Shown here piece after piece: positions 16,301 to 26,807 of a DNA stretch of 64,000 nucleotides. Under the pieces are notes generated by a model. It worked only from the letters and a program-made list of their open reading frames with translations. It was not told the origin of the DNA and made no database searches. The position numbers and the translations under genes were made by a program. This stretch comes from Enterobacter cloacae complex sp. ECNIH7 (GTDB lineage: Bacteria; Pseudomonadota; Gammaproteobacteria; Enterobacterales; Enterobacteriaceae). Within the stretch, counting starts at the first letter, position 1. Each line of letters opens with the position of its first letter. Location of the stretch: NCBI RefSeq assembly GCF_002208095.1, contig NZ_CP017992.1:1-64000 (forward strand). Reading direction: 5' to 3'.

Positions 16301-18658
16301 ACCGGCCCCGGTCCCTTCCACATAGTCATGGGCCAGCTTCACAGCCCGGTCTGTGGGCAGACGCAGCTCCCGGTCGCCGCTGCGCAGCCGTACCGCGCCT
16401 TTTTCCAGCCCCGCCACGGTGAACTGCTCTTTCGCTTTGATGGCTCCCTTCAGCTCACGCCCCAGCGCCCTGACGCGGTCTCCTTCAGAAACCTCCAGTG
16501 TCCGGCTGCGGTACAGGCTCCAGCTGCCGTCCAGTTGCGTCACCTTCAGGGTCAGGCGACTGCCGTCTTCACCCTGCAGCACCAGACTGTTGGTCGCCTC
16601 TGCCACCCGGTCAATGGTATGGCGGGTCATCATTTTCTTCTCAGCGTCCCACTGCTCAATCACCATCCCGGCCCGGTAGTTATCACGCTGATGGCGGGTT
16701 TTGCTGTCCAGCCACACCGGCTCCAGCACCTGCAGCGTCACCTGCTCCCGGCCCAGCTCACCCGCATCACGCCGCGTATCCCGGATAACCTCCGTCAGCT
16801 GCTGCTGTTCCCGGGTGCCGGTCACCTGGGCCACCACATCCCGCCCTTCAGCCGACAGACGCACATAGTCCTGTGCCAGCTGGCTGTAACGGCTCCGCTT
16901 GTCCGCCTCACTGACCAGCCGCACTTCCGGCAGCTGTGTGCCGTAAAACCGGTACTGGGGAATATCCGCCTCTTTGAGCACAGACAAAGCATTCCCCGTC
17001 CCCTGCCGGTTTTCGGTGTCCATGAATATCAGCTGTGCCCCGGCGCTGAGCGCTTTCTCCTGCAGCAGGACGGTCTCTTTCAGCGACAGTCGCTCCGCCC
17101 GGTCGACGATAACAGTCCCCTGCACCGGCAGTACGGTGTCAGCGTTCATCTGCGAGCGCAGCATCACCTGGCCTGCCAGATGCGGGCTTTCTGACAGGAA
17201 CTGGCCACTGCGACCGTCGGCAGCAATCACCATCACTTCCCGTCCCTGAGAACGGGCCATCATGGCTACGTCTTCCGTGCGCTCCCGCAGGGCCTGCGCC
17301 CCCCCGCGCCCGCTGAGAATGGCCACAGGGCTTTTATCCTGCGTCAGGACAGAGACCGCATCCCCGGCAGGCATATCACGCTCTTTTGCCCGTTCCGGAA
17401 AGACCAGCACGGTCTGCTCCGCAACGGCGGTGCGCGCCAGCTGATGGACGCTGAGTTCATTCAGCAGGTGGATATCAGAGGTGAAGATGCCCTTCTCCCG
17501 GTCCAGGGGAATAAGACGCTGTCCTTCAATCGCGGCCTCAATACCGGCGCGCGCCTGTTCAAACAGGCCCGACACGGACGGCAGGCGGTTGACCGTGCCG
17601 GCCAGCATTTCGGACCAGGTAAACTGAACCTTTTTCTCCGACAATGCCGAAATCGTATCGCTGACGGCTTTCTGTACGTCTGATTCAGATATCTGAGCGG
17701 AAGACGCGCTGGCGGGCTGGCCTGTAGTCCGGATACCCTCTGTACTGCCAACAACAGGACCAGGTGGCTCCGCCCGCTTCTGCGCCTGGTTGATGTAGTT
17801 ATCGATATCGAATTTTTCGTCGGTTAAGCGCCGGCGCCAGTCAGCTTTCAGCAGTTCAGGATCGGCCCAGGCTTTTGCCTGGCGGGTATCGAGTGCGGCA
17901 ACGTCGCGGGATTTTTTGGACGCATCCGGCCCTGCCGCTTCGCTGATAGCCTGACTGCGGGTCGAAAACGGCGCAACGGGAACATCTTTCAGCTCCCAGA
18001 GACCATTTTTACCGGCTGCAACCGTTTCATAACCAAGTTTTTCCGCCTCCTGTCTGAATGGTTGCAGTACGAGGTTTCCGATCGCCACCTGCAGCGCATA
18101 CAGATTTTCACCGAATCCGGTTTTCATACGTGTATCGCTGGCCAGCGCCCGCCATTTATCTTCCGCAAACGTGGTATTGAACACCAGCGCATGCGTATGG
18201 ATCTGCGGATCTAAAGCACGGGAGGTATCATGATTGTACAGTGCGGCCACCATGTTTCCCGTCAGAACGGTATCGGTTTTTCCACTGTCTGTGATGCGCG
18301 CGCTGATAAGCTTCTCTACCTCTTTCATGCCGTTTTCCACACTGCGGTTCCACGCATCAAGCAGGCGGGTATCACCACCAATGAGGATCATCATCGATAC
18401 ACTTTTGGGGGCTGAAAAAGTCAGGTCGTAGCCGCTGCGGTGTTTATTCACGCCATTGACCATCCTGGAGAGATCGGTACCGTCAGGAAGTTTACCCTGA
18501 CGTATTGCATCCATATCGGCGTTGGCGACTTCGCCCTTCAGTCCCAGTTTCTCCGCGCCATCTCCCAGCCAGCGAGACTCCAGCGAACCGCTGGCATAGT
18601 AGTTGTCTTCGTGACTGTAATAGGCCGAATCCCCCTTTATAGAAGAAATAGAGAGCAT
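13358..18658 (-). CDS. traI: TraI relaxase/helicase
   Basis: At 1766 residues it is the size of F TraI (1756). The N-terminal relaxase has the paired tyrosines (YY near residue 13 and DNYY near 20), the conserved RPGYDLTFSAPKSVSM-like block (here SGYDLTFSAPKSVSMM) and the metal-binding HTH (QIHTHALVF, about residue 155). The C-terminal helicase has Walker A GYAGVGKTT near residue 995 and later UvrD/RecD-like motifs. It nicks oriT at about 42457, stays attached to the 5' end and unwinds the transferred strand. Its start overlaps the end of traD. Confidence 0.96.
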   Translation of the reverse strand: MLSISSIKGDSAYYSHEDNYYASGSLESRWLGDGAEKLGLKGEVANADMDAIRQGKLPDGTDLSRMVNGVNKHRSGYDLTFSAPKSVSMMILIGGDTRLLDAWNRSVENGMKEVEKLISARITDSGKTDTVLTGNMVAALYNHDTSRALDPQIHTHALVFNTTFAEDKWRALASDTRMKTGFGENLYALQVAIGNLVLQPFRQEAEKLGYETVAAGKNGLWELKDVPVAPFSTRSQAISEAAGPDASKKSRDVAALDTRQAKAWADPELLKADWRRRLTDEKFDIDNYINQAQKRAEPPGPVVGSTEGIRTTGQPASASSAQISESDVQKAVSDTISALSEKKVQFTWSEMLAGTVNRLPSVSGLFEQARAGIEAAIEGQRLIPLDREKGIFTSDIHLLNELSVHQLARTAVAEQTVLVFPERAKERDMPAGDAVSVLTQDKSPVAILSGRGGAQALRERTEDVAMMARSQGREVMVIAADGRSGQFLSESPHLAGQVMLRSQMNADTVLPVQGTVIVDRAERLSLKETVLLQEKALSAGAQLIFMDTENRQGTGNALSVLKEADIPQYRFYGTQLPEVRLVSEADKRSRYSQLAQDYVRLSAEGRDVVAQVTGTREQQQLTEVIRDTRRDAGELGREQVTLQVLEPVWLDSKTRHQRDNYRAGMVIEQWDAEKKMMTRHTIDRVAEATNSLVLQGEDGSRLTLKVTQLDGSWSLYRSRTLEVSEGDRVRALGRELKGAIKAKEQFTVAGLEKGAVRLRSGDRELRLPTDRAVKLAHDYVEGTGAGTSASRTVLAAVGPRGLNKQTLNALAQSGSDIRIYTPLAPEQAARKVESVSAVRLASDQVRQSTGEANLDTAIQASRDRLMSDAEQAVSLAIPRAQQGLVHLGELTLLAEAVKSGQPLAAVRAEIARQVDSGALIKLDSVAGAGNRVLVPRVAYEMEKTIIRHIAEGKDAVQPLMALTPASVLVGLTAGQREATRTVLENTDRFMAIQGYAGVGKTTQFRAVMGALNTLSESVRPQVIGLGPTHRAVHEMREAGVDARTLASFLSETRLAIQGGETPDFRNVLFLTDESSMVGNRDMAELYQLVAAGGGRMVSSGDTAQLQAISTGLPFRLVQQRSAIDTVVMREIVRQTPALRPAIESIIAGQVALSLHQVDDVTPQQVPRQPGAWVPDNSVMEIRAPKKDQEQGYLVAASKQTLTPEQLALVRTDIIEAIRDDWMGRTPEAQQQTLVVAELNADRHAINDAIHTARHEKGDTGAEERTFTVLEPLRVPDNALRAAETFAEYTGAVAMMNERYWTVAEVNTEDAVVTLRNADGESVLISPQQNTAQDISLFTPRDLTLSQGDRVRFTRSDTDRGYVANSLWEVAGFTDDGAIRFRQGDQEKVVNPQAMAEDRHIDLAYALTVYGVQGASERFAIALTGTEGGRKRMASLESTYVTLSRAKEHVQVYTDNLAGWRADARHSNAGQTAHDLLHQKSDHESDTGNRLLATASPLDKTALGRRVLAENGLEGETMARFIAAGRKYPTPYVALPAWTRHGKAAGALLTEIRIEDDGMRVVLSDESRLRGGEDAQFAGLQASRNGQTLIADDPQTALRLAQENPESGVVIRLHGEERLLNAGRLTGGRITEPDEVERTVRSVAEAESAAKAEDPITLPPDEQQKLAEAQEKAARELAEQARQELLPAVPGEESTRPEQLLSADEERRLRDGTARGERELDEAIQEAVADGRGIRQQVREQMLRTEREWVVNVPEKDIELEKTLGGD

Positions 18659-20907
18659 CAGAACACCTCCCTGTCGTCATCAAAGTCATGCGTTTTCTCT
18701 GTCGCATGGTTGATGTTGACCTCTTCCCTGCGGGTCATATCGCGGGTCTGGTGTGAGGTCTGAGCCCATGCCTCATACGCGGCGAAATCCACAACCTCAC
18801 CGTCGCTGTTCAGGCCCGGGGGAATATCCTGTGATAAATCCTGTTCAATATCCCGCTCAGTCCCTCCGGTGGAAGCTGAGCCACCTTCAGCGCCAACTGC
18901 TGTGGACGCCGTGTTTTCGGTATCTGCATCGCCGGAAGCCCCCTCTGTCTGCAATGGCCACGTCGCAGGAGGCGTATTCGCTTCCGCGAGGACAGCAGCC
19001 ACCAGGTCGGCAGAAGGGGGAGGGGTATTCGAAAGATTACCCTTCGGTATAAACGCACCGCCCGGAACAGCCTGAATTAACGATTCTCCCTCGAACAATC
19101 CGGCAAACTTGTGCCGTTCTTCTTCACTACGGCGCCGAATTTCATCCTCAAGCGTCTGATCAAGACTCGTTTGTACGTCACGCAGCAACAGGGCATCTGC
19201 CACTTTGGGCATTGCCTCATAGCTCATGGAGAGTTTTACAACGGGATAGTCACCGGGCAGGGTGACATAACACTGCAGATCGTTAAGTTTCTGGACGTCT
19301 GAATAGGTCACCACCGTGACACGCTCTTCCTCCTTGCCGAAGGAAATCCCGTCACGGACCTGCTCATGGCCGAAGCTGGTCTGTTCATTGAACTTTTTAC
19401 GCCGGGTTTCCCCCAGATCTTTTTCCACAAACTGCGCAATTTCCGCACTCGGGGAACGAAAGAAGAATTTGGTGTTCAGCAGGTCAAACAGCCCCGCAGC
19501 AGCTTTAGGACCATAAATTTCTTCCATCTGGGCGATGTTCTGAAAACCCAGCACAAAACAACCGCCAAATTTACGGGCTTCTGAAATAATCCGCGGTAAT
19601 GAGGACAATTTATGTAGCGACGCCAGTTCGTCATAGAAGAACCAGACACGCCGCTGCCGGTTCGGCCCCATAGCGAGAAGACTGGTGGCGGCAATGCTGA
19701 GCCACAATGAAATAAGCGGCTTGAGGGACTCATGGTTTTGTTCATCGGAGGTAATGAAAAGCCAGCCATTCTTCGATTTATCGGTCTGGCCCTTCATCCA
19801 TTCCCGGATGGTAAACTTCTCCCGCCCCGGACGGTCAATGCCCTGCAGGTAGCGCAGAGCTTTAACGTAGTTTGTCAGTACGCTCCGGATAGAGATGGCT
19901 GTCTTCTCAATCTTGCCGTCAACCAGTGTGGAGGCTGGCGTACCGGCCAGGAAAGCCCGCAGCTGGTCCAGCTTTATGGCCAGAAGTGTACGCAGGAATT
20001 TGTTGTAGCTGCGATCTTCGTCCTTACGCATTCGCTCAGCACCTTCCGCGAAAATGGTGCGCGCACTGCCCTGCCAGAACGGATCTTCACCGCTACTGGC
20101 CGGGATCAGGGTCGTACTGGCATTCTCCAGTTCGGCGATAGAGCGACATTCCTCCCACAAGTCCCAGTTCGGGCAACGGGAATCCAGCGCATTAAGTACT
20201 TTATCCCGGGATTCGTCGTAGAAGTCCTCAACGAACGTACAGCCTTTGTCGTAGATAATGACCAGATCGCCCCTGTCACGAAGCTGTTTTAAAATCTTGC
20301 GCATCAGGGTGGATTTACCGGTTGATACTGTGCCATGCATAGCCATATTCTGAATTTCAGAATCCAGCTTAAGCGGCAAATCATCGATACGAATATCAGA
20401 TGCTTCCCCGCGTTTTTTCATCATCCGGGCGACTTCCTTTGGCGATTCGCAGAGTACCCGGCCCCCGATAATTTCATCCTCACTCTGTTTACGGCCAGCA
20501 CGCCCGAGATACCAGTACACGGCCAGCGTGGCCAGAAAGGCGATCAGCAGCGCGGCACATCCTGCAATAACCAGTTCCTGCTTCAGCAGTTGACCGCAGT
20601 ACAGGGTGTAACTGTCGCTCAACACCTGCCTGGCGCTGTACTGCAGGTTATGTTCGTAATAACGGATGGTATAGACAGGCTGACTGACCATTTTTTCAGT
20701 AAAAGGCGACATTACCCGAACAAACCAGTAAATAATGCCGTTGGTCAGATTCTGAATACTCATTCGCATAAGCAGGACGGCGATGCCAAATAAAACCGTC
20801 CCCATAATAACGTAATAAGAAATCAGGTTATTTATTTGCAGGAACATTTTCAGGCGCATGAAAGCGACCTGACCGCCCTGCGTTAAGTCGCGAGGATTCA
20901 GGCTCAT
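18658..20907 (-). CDS. traD: TraD coupling protein (T4CP)
   Basis: The 749-residue protein matches F TraD from the first residues (..LNPRDLTQGGQVAFMRLKMF). It has two N-terminal membrane segments, Walker A GTVSTGKST near residue 195 and Walker B VWFFYDEL near 422. The tail ends in charged residues close to F TraD (REEVNINH), the part that contacts TraM. This hexameric ATPase links the TraI-DNA complex to the secretion channel. I use ATG 20907 because the homologous N terminus begins there. Confidence 0.95.
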   Translation of the reverse strand: MSLNPRDLTQGGQVAFMRLKMFLQINNLISYYVIMGTVLFGIAVLLMRMSIQNLTNGIIYWFVRVMSPFTEKMVSQPVYTIRYYEHNLQYSARQVLSDSYTLYCGQLLKQELVIAGCAALLIAFLATLAVYWYLGRAGRKQSEDEIIGGRVLCESPKEVARMMKKRGEASDIRIDDLPLKLDSEIQNMAMHGTVSTGKSTLMRKILKQLRDRGDLVIIYDKGCTFVEDFYDESRDKVLNALDSRCPNWDLWEECRSIAELENASTTLIPASSGEDPFWQGSARTIFAEGAERMRKDEDRSYNKFLRTLLAIKLDQLRAFLAGTPASTLVDGKIEKTAISIRSVLTNYVKALRYLQGIDRPGREKFTIREWMKGQTDKSKNGWLFITSDEQNHESLKPLISLWLSIAATSLLAMGPNRQRRVWFFYDELASLHKLSSLPRIISEARKFGGCFVLGFQNIAQMEEIYGPKAAAGLFDLLNTKFFFRSPSAEIAQFVEKDLGETRRKKFNEQTSFGHEQVRDGISFGKEEERVTVVTYSDVQKLNDLQCYVTLPGDYPVVKLSMSYEAMPKVADALLLRDVQTSLDQTLEDEIRRRSEEERHKFAGLFEGESLIQAVPGGAFIPKGNLSNTPPPSADLVAAVLAEANTPPATWPLQTEGASGDADTENTASTAVGAEGGSASTGGTERDIEQDLSQDIPPGLNSDGEVVDFAAYEAWAQTSHQTRDMTRREEVNINHATEKTHDFDDDREVF

Positions 20908-21049
20908 TATATTTCCCATAGACAGACTGATCGTAAAAGCAAAATAAAATGCTTCAGACGATTAGTTTATGGAGTCAAAGAAGATTGGAGTGTGTTATTT
21001 GCAACAGACAAGCCAGGAATAAGGGTGGTTGAATAACCACCCTAGTATT

Positions 21050-21787
21050 TCAGAGAATATTAGCTACAGATTTTGCAAGCTGTTCCTCAAGCACCGGCTT
21101 CGCCTCTTCAAATTTCAGGTTTACTTTATTAGCAGAAGACACAACGCGGGTTTGGTATTTATGCTGATTACCAGTTTGTGTACTGGTCTGTACTTTATAA
21201 CCAGAAGTGCCCTGTTTCAGAGCCGCGACATTATCGGTCTGCACGCTGGCGTTTGTTTTTTCAGAAATCTGAATATCCGTCACCATCGTATAGTTGATAT
21301 CTTCCACCATCGCGTCAGCGGCCATCCCCACCAGACCAGCCGCCAGGCCAACACCTAATGTTGCGCCGGCAGAACTGGAGTTATAACCGGTAATCCCCGC
21401 ACCTAATGCGGCACCCGCTATCGCCCCTTCGTAGCCCTGGTTCAGGAACCCTTGGGCGGTACGCAGGTCCATTTTATCCGCTTTAAGGATATTCGCCTGA
21501 ATCCAGTAATGTGCGCTTTCCGGTGATGAGGTGACGGTGTAGCCTTTCTCCTGAACAGCTTTAGCGACTTTGGCTTGCAGGCCAGACATGTCTTTATCAG
21601 AGGTATTCTTGATCTGCAGGAACACTGTTTTCTGTGAAGAAGGCTCAAGCCAGATTGTTTCACTCATCTGAGTCTTCACTTCGAGATTACGTTTCTTTAT
21701 CGCTGTGCTCATCGCTCCACAACCAGACAAGATCAGGGTGGAGGATAATACGGCAGTCATTGCCATCAACTTAATGTTTTGTTTCAT
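21050..21787 (-). CDS. traT: TraT surface-exclusion lipoprotein
   Basis: This 245-residue lipoprotein has a signal peptide ending in the lipobox LSGC (Cys23) and the conserved family body ([20 protein letters not shown], later [13 protein letters not shown]). TraT is an abundant outer-membrane protein that blocks mating between cells carrying the same plasmid and adds to serum resistance. It sits between traS and traD as in F. Confidence 0.96.
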   Translation of the reverse strand: MKQNIKLMAMTAVLSSTLILSGCGAMSTAIKKRNLEVKTQMSETIWLEPSSQKTVFLQIKNTSDKDMSGLQAKVAKAVQEKGYTVTSSPESAHYWIQANILKADKMDLRTAQGFLNQGYEGAIAGAALGAGITGYNSSSAGATLGVGLAAGLVGMAADAMVEDINYTMVTDIQISEKTNASVQTDNVAALKQGTSGYKVQTSTQTGNQHKYQTRVVSSANKVNLKFEEAKPVLEEQLAKSVANIL

Positions 21788-21974
21788 ATTTTTCTCATTT
21801 CCATATAAGTTGCATGATATCTATCATGCCCAGAAGAACCACTATCATCACCACACTCTCAGAGTGTGGTATGAATAATGTACAGGCAGAAGCATAACCA
21901 TATCAATCATAAGGTTATACTGAAGTTTTGAACGCAGGGTCATTTACTCATTAGCAAAGCCCTGAAGATATGGC

Positions 21975-22535
21975 TTATTTGGGGGTTGCGGAGAGCAGTT
22001 CTTTCACTTTTGACAAACTACTCACCACCGCAGGTGTCATATATCGAGATAACGAACCCTGTAAAAATAGAGCACTTATAATAAATGTCACAAACCATGA
22101 AAATCCCAGACCTGAGACAAAACTCTCTCCAACCCACAGTAAAATCACTCCAACTATGGAATTTGTGAACAGGAGAAAAACACTATAGAAGTGGATCTTT
22201 TTCTCAATTAACCCAATTAAAACCGACCGATTTCTTATCTCGTTGCCTAATGCAATTCTCATGCAGACAAAATTATAGGATGACATTAAAAAAACAAGAC
22301 TAAAAAAAACATTTGAACCAAGAGCTATCACCAATGTATCAAAATAATGATATTCCACTCGCCCAGCATTTATAAACACATCAGCAGCAATAAAAAATAG
22401 CTGGATAGCGTAAACAATAACTAACTTACTGAAAATAACTTTTAGAATCTGGCTATTAGATGGAATCTCATAGTCTCGATTCTTAATTTCATCAAGAACA
22501 TATGCAGCATCCTTTTCCAGTTCTGAGCGCTTCAT
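21975..22535 (-). CDS. traS: TraS-like entry-exclusion membrane protein
   Basis: This is a 186-residue protein with four or more hydrophobic segments. It lies between traG and traT, the place of traS. TraS proteins sit in the inner membrane of the recipient and interact with the cognate TraG to prevent redundant entry; they vary greatly among plasmids, so identification rests on position and topology. The gene and its flanks are noticeably richer in A and T than traG and traT, as is common for exclusion genes. Confidence 0.7.
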   Translation of the reverse strand: MKRSELEKDAAYVLDEIKNRDYEIPSNSQILKVIFSKLVIVYAIQLFFIAADVFINAGRVEYHYFDTLVIALGSNVFFSLVFLMSSYNFVCMRIALGNEIRNRSVLIGLIEKKIHFYSVFLLFTNSIVGVILLWVGESFVSGLGFSWFVTFIISALFLQGSLSRYMTPAVVSSLSKVKELLSATPK

Positions 22536-22546
22536 CTTTCCCTCTC

Positions 22547-25444
22547 TTACTCTTTATTAAACTTATCCTGCAATTCATCCTTGATTCTGTTCAAATCATT
22601 CCTTCCAATGCTATTGTCTCCAATCTTATCACTTTGCCTTTTTTCTTCCGCGATCTTAGCTTCATTAAAGTTTTTATTACCCTGTTCATGTTCATTCTGC
22701 AAGCGATTGTAATCCGTCCTGGCAGAATTACCGGATGAGTTCACAGAATTTTTATCATTATCGACCTGAGATTCAGCACTATTGCGGCGATGTTGTACAT
22801 CAGCGCCAACCTCATTACCTTGTTTCACTCCATTCGCACTGGCCAGTGCATTCATGCTGCCCTGCTGCTGAGCGTATTCCGCCTGAAGGTCTACGTGACC
22901 TGATGATGCGCCGACACCGCCGATTCCGTCACCGGTTCGTCCTTTATTTTGTTCAAATTCCTGCAGCAATTGTGGTTTCATGCGATCTTCCACAAATTCC
23001 TGGACCATCCTGTCTCGTTCTGCACGCACCTCAGGGCTGGCTGCATCCGACAATAGTTTATCAGCTTCACCCGGGCGCTTACTGGTGACATAACCGACAA
23101 ACTCCTGAGAGTAGTTCTGGTTAATATTGGCACTGTTATTTTCTGCATAGCTGGCCAGCTGAGAGTATTCATGACTACGGGTAACCGCATCGTTAAACTG
23201 CGATGCCTGGCTTTGCAAACTGGAGAATGTTGAAGACAGTTGGTTAGCAAGGGATGATGATGCATTGTCGGTATGGCTGCCGCTGTCCGTCACGCGGGTA
23301 GACGTCACAACGTCCATTGCGTCGCGGAAATCCTTCAGTTCCTGCGCACTGAAACCTTTGCTTGTTCCACCCTGATGGGTCAAATCGGAACTGGTACCAT
23401 GCGAAGAACCACTCCTGCCGGTATACTCTGCCTTCAGATGCCCCTCTCCTGAGACTTTCATCCCGGTAGCCAGTCCAGCAACTTTACCCAGAACTTGTCG
23501 ATCGGAATCGAAAGAAATCTGAGCACTTCCGCCTGCTCCGGCACTCATATCCTGACTTTTAGTTGCCGCTGCCCGAATACCTTCCGCCAGAGTGGTATTT
23601 TCATCGCGGGCATAGCGGGAACCAATAGACTGAATGGTGTTCAGTGCTTTGGTCAGATTGCTGTTAGTCGACGTGTCTGTACCCGAAACAGTGGTATCGC
23701 TGTTACCACGCTGCTGACTCCACTGGTTTAACTGCGATGTCGCCAGGCTTGAGGTCTGAGACAAGCTGTTGCTCAGGCTTTGAGCCTCGCTGATAGCATC
23801 GCGTTGCTGTTTCTGCCAACTGCTTGTCGCCGTTTTACCCAGCATGATATCCACCGGCAGTTTTGATATGGACTCAGCATTATTGAACACCTGCTGACCT
23901 GACGAAGTCAGGGTTTTCGTCGCCCCGCTCTCAAGCTGGTTGGTCATATGGCCTTCACGATGGCTGTAGTTGGTATCCCACTTATTACCCTGTACATTCC
24001 CCGTCGTCATATTGTTATAGGACCAGTTACCGTCAATCGCCTGCGAAGACGACTGTGTGGAGGCTGACTGCAGGGTCTGTCCCAGATAGTTCCCCGCCTG
24101 CGATACCACCTGCCCTAAACCTTTAACCATACCCCATGCGATAAACGGGATGGACAGCGCCAGCCAGCCGGCTGTGGTGCCAATATCGGAATAGGTATTC
24201 TGTATCTGGTCAAACGTGGCCAGCGTCACCGCCGTCCCGTTGAGTTTGCCCTGCAGGTAGAAATTCATCGCATGGTTCAGGATGGAGAACAGAATGGGCC
24301 ACATCTGCAGATAAGCAATGGTGTAGATGTAGCCTTTGATAATGGTCCAGGACAGGGAACTCACCACGGCCAGAACAATCAGCACCGGGAACAGTGCCAT
24401 TGTCATGCCCAGCAAAACGCTGTGCATCACAGGCAGCGTGTTGGCGGCAATGGACGCACTGGTCGCCTGCGACAGACGCATTTTTGCCATCGATGTCTGC
24501 GTGGCAGTGTTCACCAGTCCGGCCGTATCGCCATTCTGCGCTGAAAAACTCTCCAGACCACTGCGCAGGCCATTCATCACCACGTTCTTGCGGATGATTT
24601 CGGTGGAGGTCATGGAATTGCCGTGAAAATAGTTATAGCTGTCGCCCAGCATTTCGGTGAACAGTGCCGTACTGGCACCGTTTGTCGGACCAAAGACCTG
24701 GTTCGTGAAACCGTGCATCCGGTTAAGCACCTGCTGGAGAAACGGGAACATATTCCGTCCACTGATATCACTCGAATCAGTGTTTATTTTGGTTGTGGCC
24801 TGCTCGCAGGTCAGAAAATTGCGGTTTTTGTCATACAGGCCACGCAGCGGGCTGGGTTTACTGAATATCAGCGCATATGGGTCTGTAGAATTCATCAGGT
24901 CGCCAATGCTGTACTTGTTGTTCAGCATAATGTCACCCACCACGCAGTTGTGGACGTAATCAGAGAACATGCGCTGAATTTCCGGCTCAGAGAACCGGAA
25001 ATCACTGCTCCCCGCCGCCAGCTGCGCGCCGAACAGCATCCCGGTTTTGCTGTAAGTCAGCGCGTCCGGCCGGGCAAACACAAAATCGTAAACCTGTGCC
25101 ATTCCGGCACCAATACGAGTGATCAGGCTGGCCGGGGCTGCAAGGCCGGTCGGGACATTATCAACCTGATAGATGGCCGCAGGCTCAGACAGGTCAATAA
25201 TCTGCACGTTCCGCTTGTCCCCGACCAGAACGGCAATCACCAGGACATAAAACCCGGCCCATTTGACCAGGTCCATAATATTGCGTGTCCGGATATAGGT
25301 TGCCGCCCCGACAATCACCGATACGGCAGTGGCCATAGCAATCAGTGAGTCTCCGGCCCTGCTGTTAAAAAATGCCGCCACGCCATTGAGCGTATCCTGA
25401 AACCACGCCCCGCCGGCAACGGTGTAAATCGTATCAACGGCCAT
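22547..25444 (-). CDS. traG: TraG mating-pair stabilisation and pilus assembly protein
   Basis: The 965-residue protein has an N-terminal membrane part (ALTYSKTG region and several hydrophobic segments up to about residue 450) needed for pilus assembly. A long, Ser/Gln/Asn-rich, mostly helical C-terminal region follows, which stabilises mating pairs and carries the exclusion specificity recognised by TraS. The length is close to F TraG (938). It starts one base after the traH stop codon. Confidence 0.94.
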   Translation of the reverse strand: MAVDTIYTVAGGAWFQDTLNGVAAFFNSRAGDSLIAMATAVSVIVGAATYIRTRNIMDLVKWAGFYVLVIAVLVGDKRNVQIIDLSEPAAIYQVDNVPTGLAAPASLITRIGAGMAQVYDFVFARPDALTYSKTGMLFGAQLAAGSSDFRFSEPEIQRMFSDYVHNCVVGDIMLNNKYSIGDLMNSTDPYALIFSKPSPLRGLYDKNRNFLTCEQATTKINTDSSDISGRNMFPFLQQVLNRMHGFTNQVFGPTNGASTALFTEMLGDSYNYFHGNSMTSTEIIRKNVVMNGLRSGLESFSAQNGDTAGLVNTATQTSMAKMRLSQATSASIAANTLPVMHSVLLGMTMALFPVLIVLAVVSSLSWTIIKGYIYTIAYLQMWPILFSILNHAMNFYLQGKLNGTAVTLATFDQIQNTYSDIGTTAGWLALSIPFIAWGMVKGLGQVVSQAGNYLGQTLQSASTQSSSQAIDGNWSYNNMTTGNVQGNKWDTNYSHREGHMTNQLESGATKTLTSSGQQVFNNAESISKLPVDIMLGKTATSSWQKQQRDAISEAQSLSNSLSQTSSLATSQLNQWSQQRGNSDTTVSGTDTSTNSNLTKALNTIQSIGSRYARDENTTLAEGIRAAATKSQDMSAGAGGSAQISFDSDRQVLGKVAGLATGMKVSGEGHLKAEYTGRSGSSHGTSSDLTHQGGTSKGFSAQELKDFRDAMDVVTSTRVTDSGSHTDNASSSLANQLSSTFSSLQSQASQFNDAVTRSHEYSQLASYAENNSANINQNYSQEFVGYVTSKRPGEADKLLSDAASPEVRAERDRMVQEFVEDRMKPQLLQEFEQNKGRTGDGIGGVGASSGHVDLQAEYAQQQGSMNALASANGVKQGNEVGADVQHRRNSAESQVDNDKNSVNSSGNSARTDYNRLQNEHEQGNKNFNEAKIAEEKRQSDKIGDNSIGRNDLNRIKDELQDKFNKE

Positions 25445-25445
25445 A

Positions 25446-26807
25446 TCAATTCACCCTGCTGAACTGGTAGTTACCCAGCACACGATCGCTCATCTTTGAG
25501 GAGACCTGCTGGCGGATAAAGCGGATTTGCTGCTGCGCGGAGATAAGGGCATCTTCTTTGATCTGCACTTCCATACGCAGCGAGTTAAGCGCCTGACGCG
25601 CGTCGGCCAGCCCGCTTTTCAGCTCTTTCATGTTGGCGCCCGGGTAATCTTTGGTGGCAAGCGATCCGTTAACCACCTTCATCACGGCTTCCAGATACTG
25701 CAGATAGATGTCGACCGCGATGTAATCCGTCAGCTGGGCAAAAAGGGACTGCGAGACACTCAGTGACGACTGATCCACAATCCAGGAGAGAATGGGGATG
25801 GAGGTACTGTTGATGAACTGCTTCTCTTTTTCCGTCAGCGGCGTGTCGGTGATGGCCTTGTTCTCGATGCTGGTCAGCATGTCCTGAACCATCTTAATAA
25901 GCGATTTGTCTGCGGAAATCGTCACGTTATTGAGGGTCGGGGACAGGCATTTATTCTGGTTATCGCAGACGTATACTTTCGCACTGCCGCCGCTCATCAT
26001 CGCTGTCAGCAGGCTGCGATCCGACGCCATTGAAGACAGTATCCGCAATTCGCCGTTGCTGCCAAAAATCACCGAGCCACTAATGCTCATGGCGAACTGA
26101 CGCAACTCTGCATTGCTGCTGAGCGAGCTGTTGCCGAGCGCATCCCACATCAGATTGATATCCTTCAGTACCTGGTCCTTTTCCGCGCCGGTGGCTTTGT
26201 CCGCGACGGAGCCGTATTTGCCTCCGGAGGTACAGCCCTGACGGGAAGCAACCCAGTCCGAAAACACACTGGTTTGCCCGCCAACAGACTGGCAGACGTT
26301 CTGCTGACTCTCTCCCCACAGCGATGCCACGCTGTCGACCATCGCCTTTGCCGCCTGACAGCTGGACATATTGAACCGGTTAATATCAGCGGCCATCTTC
26401 TGCAGAAAGTCTTTCGCGGCTTTCAGTTCAGGTACGGTGGTTTCCAGCGCAAGGTCAAAGAAGTAGCCCGCTGCGTTGGCCATCGTCTGTTTCACAAACG
26501 CCATAATCTGGTCGGAGTTAATAAAAGAGAACGCCCCCAGATACACGTCAATCCCGCCACACCCGGCATTTATGGACGGCAGACTGATGGAAACCAGCTG
26601 AATATTCTTGTTGCCGGTGCGCGCGTAGAACGAGCCTCCGGAGACATAACGTGCGGCCTGCCCCTGCCAGGCTTTTGCCGAGGTGGTGTTGCTGGCATAG
26701 CTCATGTCATTAAAGAACGAGTTCATGTCATCCTGCAGCGCGGCCTGCGCCGTTCCTGCGCTGTACAGGCCCAGCGCAAAGGCCAGGCAAAGCGGTTTCA
26801 GTCGCAT
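25446..26807 (-). CDS. traH: TraH pilus assembly protein
   Basis: This is a 453-residue protein with a signal peptide (LCLAFALGLYSAGTAQAALQ) matching the TraH family (DMNSFFNDMSYASNTTSAKA, later GGCGGIDVYLGAFSFIN-like GCGGIDVYLG). TraH is periplasmic, with a coiled-coil C terminus, and helps pilus extension and retraction together with TraF, TraU, TraW and TrbB. The start overlaps the trbB stop. Confidence 0.94.
   Translation of the reverse strand: MRLKPLCLAFALGLYSAGTAQAALQDDMNSFFNDMSYASNTTSAKAWQGQAARYVSGGSFYARTGNKNIQLVSISLPSINAGCGGIDVYLGAFSFINSDQIMAFVKQTMANAAGYFFDLALETTVPELKAAKDFLQKMAADINRFNMSSCQAAKAMVDSVASLWGESQQNVCQSVGGQTSVFSDWVASRQGCTSGGKYGSVADKATGAEKDQVLKDINLMWDALGNSSLSSNAELRQFAMSISGSVIFGSNGELRILSSMASDRSLLTAMMSGGSAKVYVCDNQNKCLSPTLNNVTISADKSLIKMVQDMLTSIENKAITDTPLTEKEKQFINSTSIPILSWIVDQSSLSVSQSLFAQLTDYIAVDIYLQYLEAVMKVVNGSLATKDYPGANMKELKSGLADARQALNSLRMEVQIKEDALISAQQQIRFIRQQVSSKMSDRVLGNYQFSRVN

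Noticed and set aside
15788..17194. Long plus-strand open frame (468 codons) inside traI
   Set aside because: It is antisense to the well-conserved TraI helicase region and arises from GC-rich codon bias; it has no recognisable domain or ribosome site.
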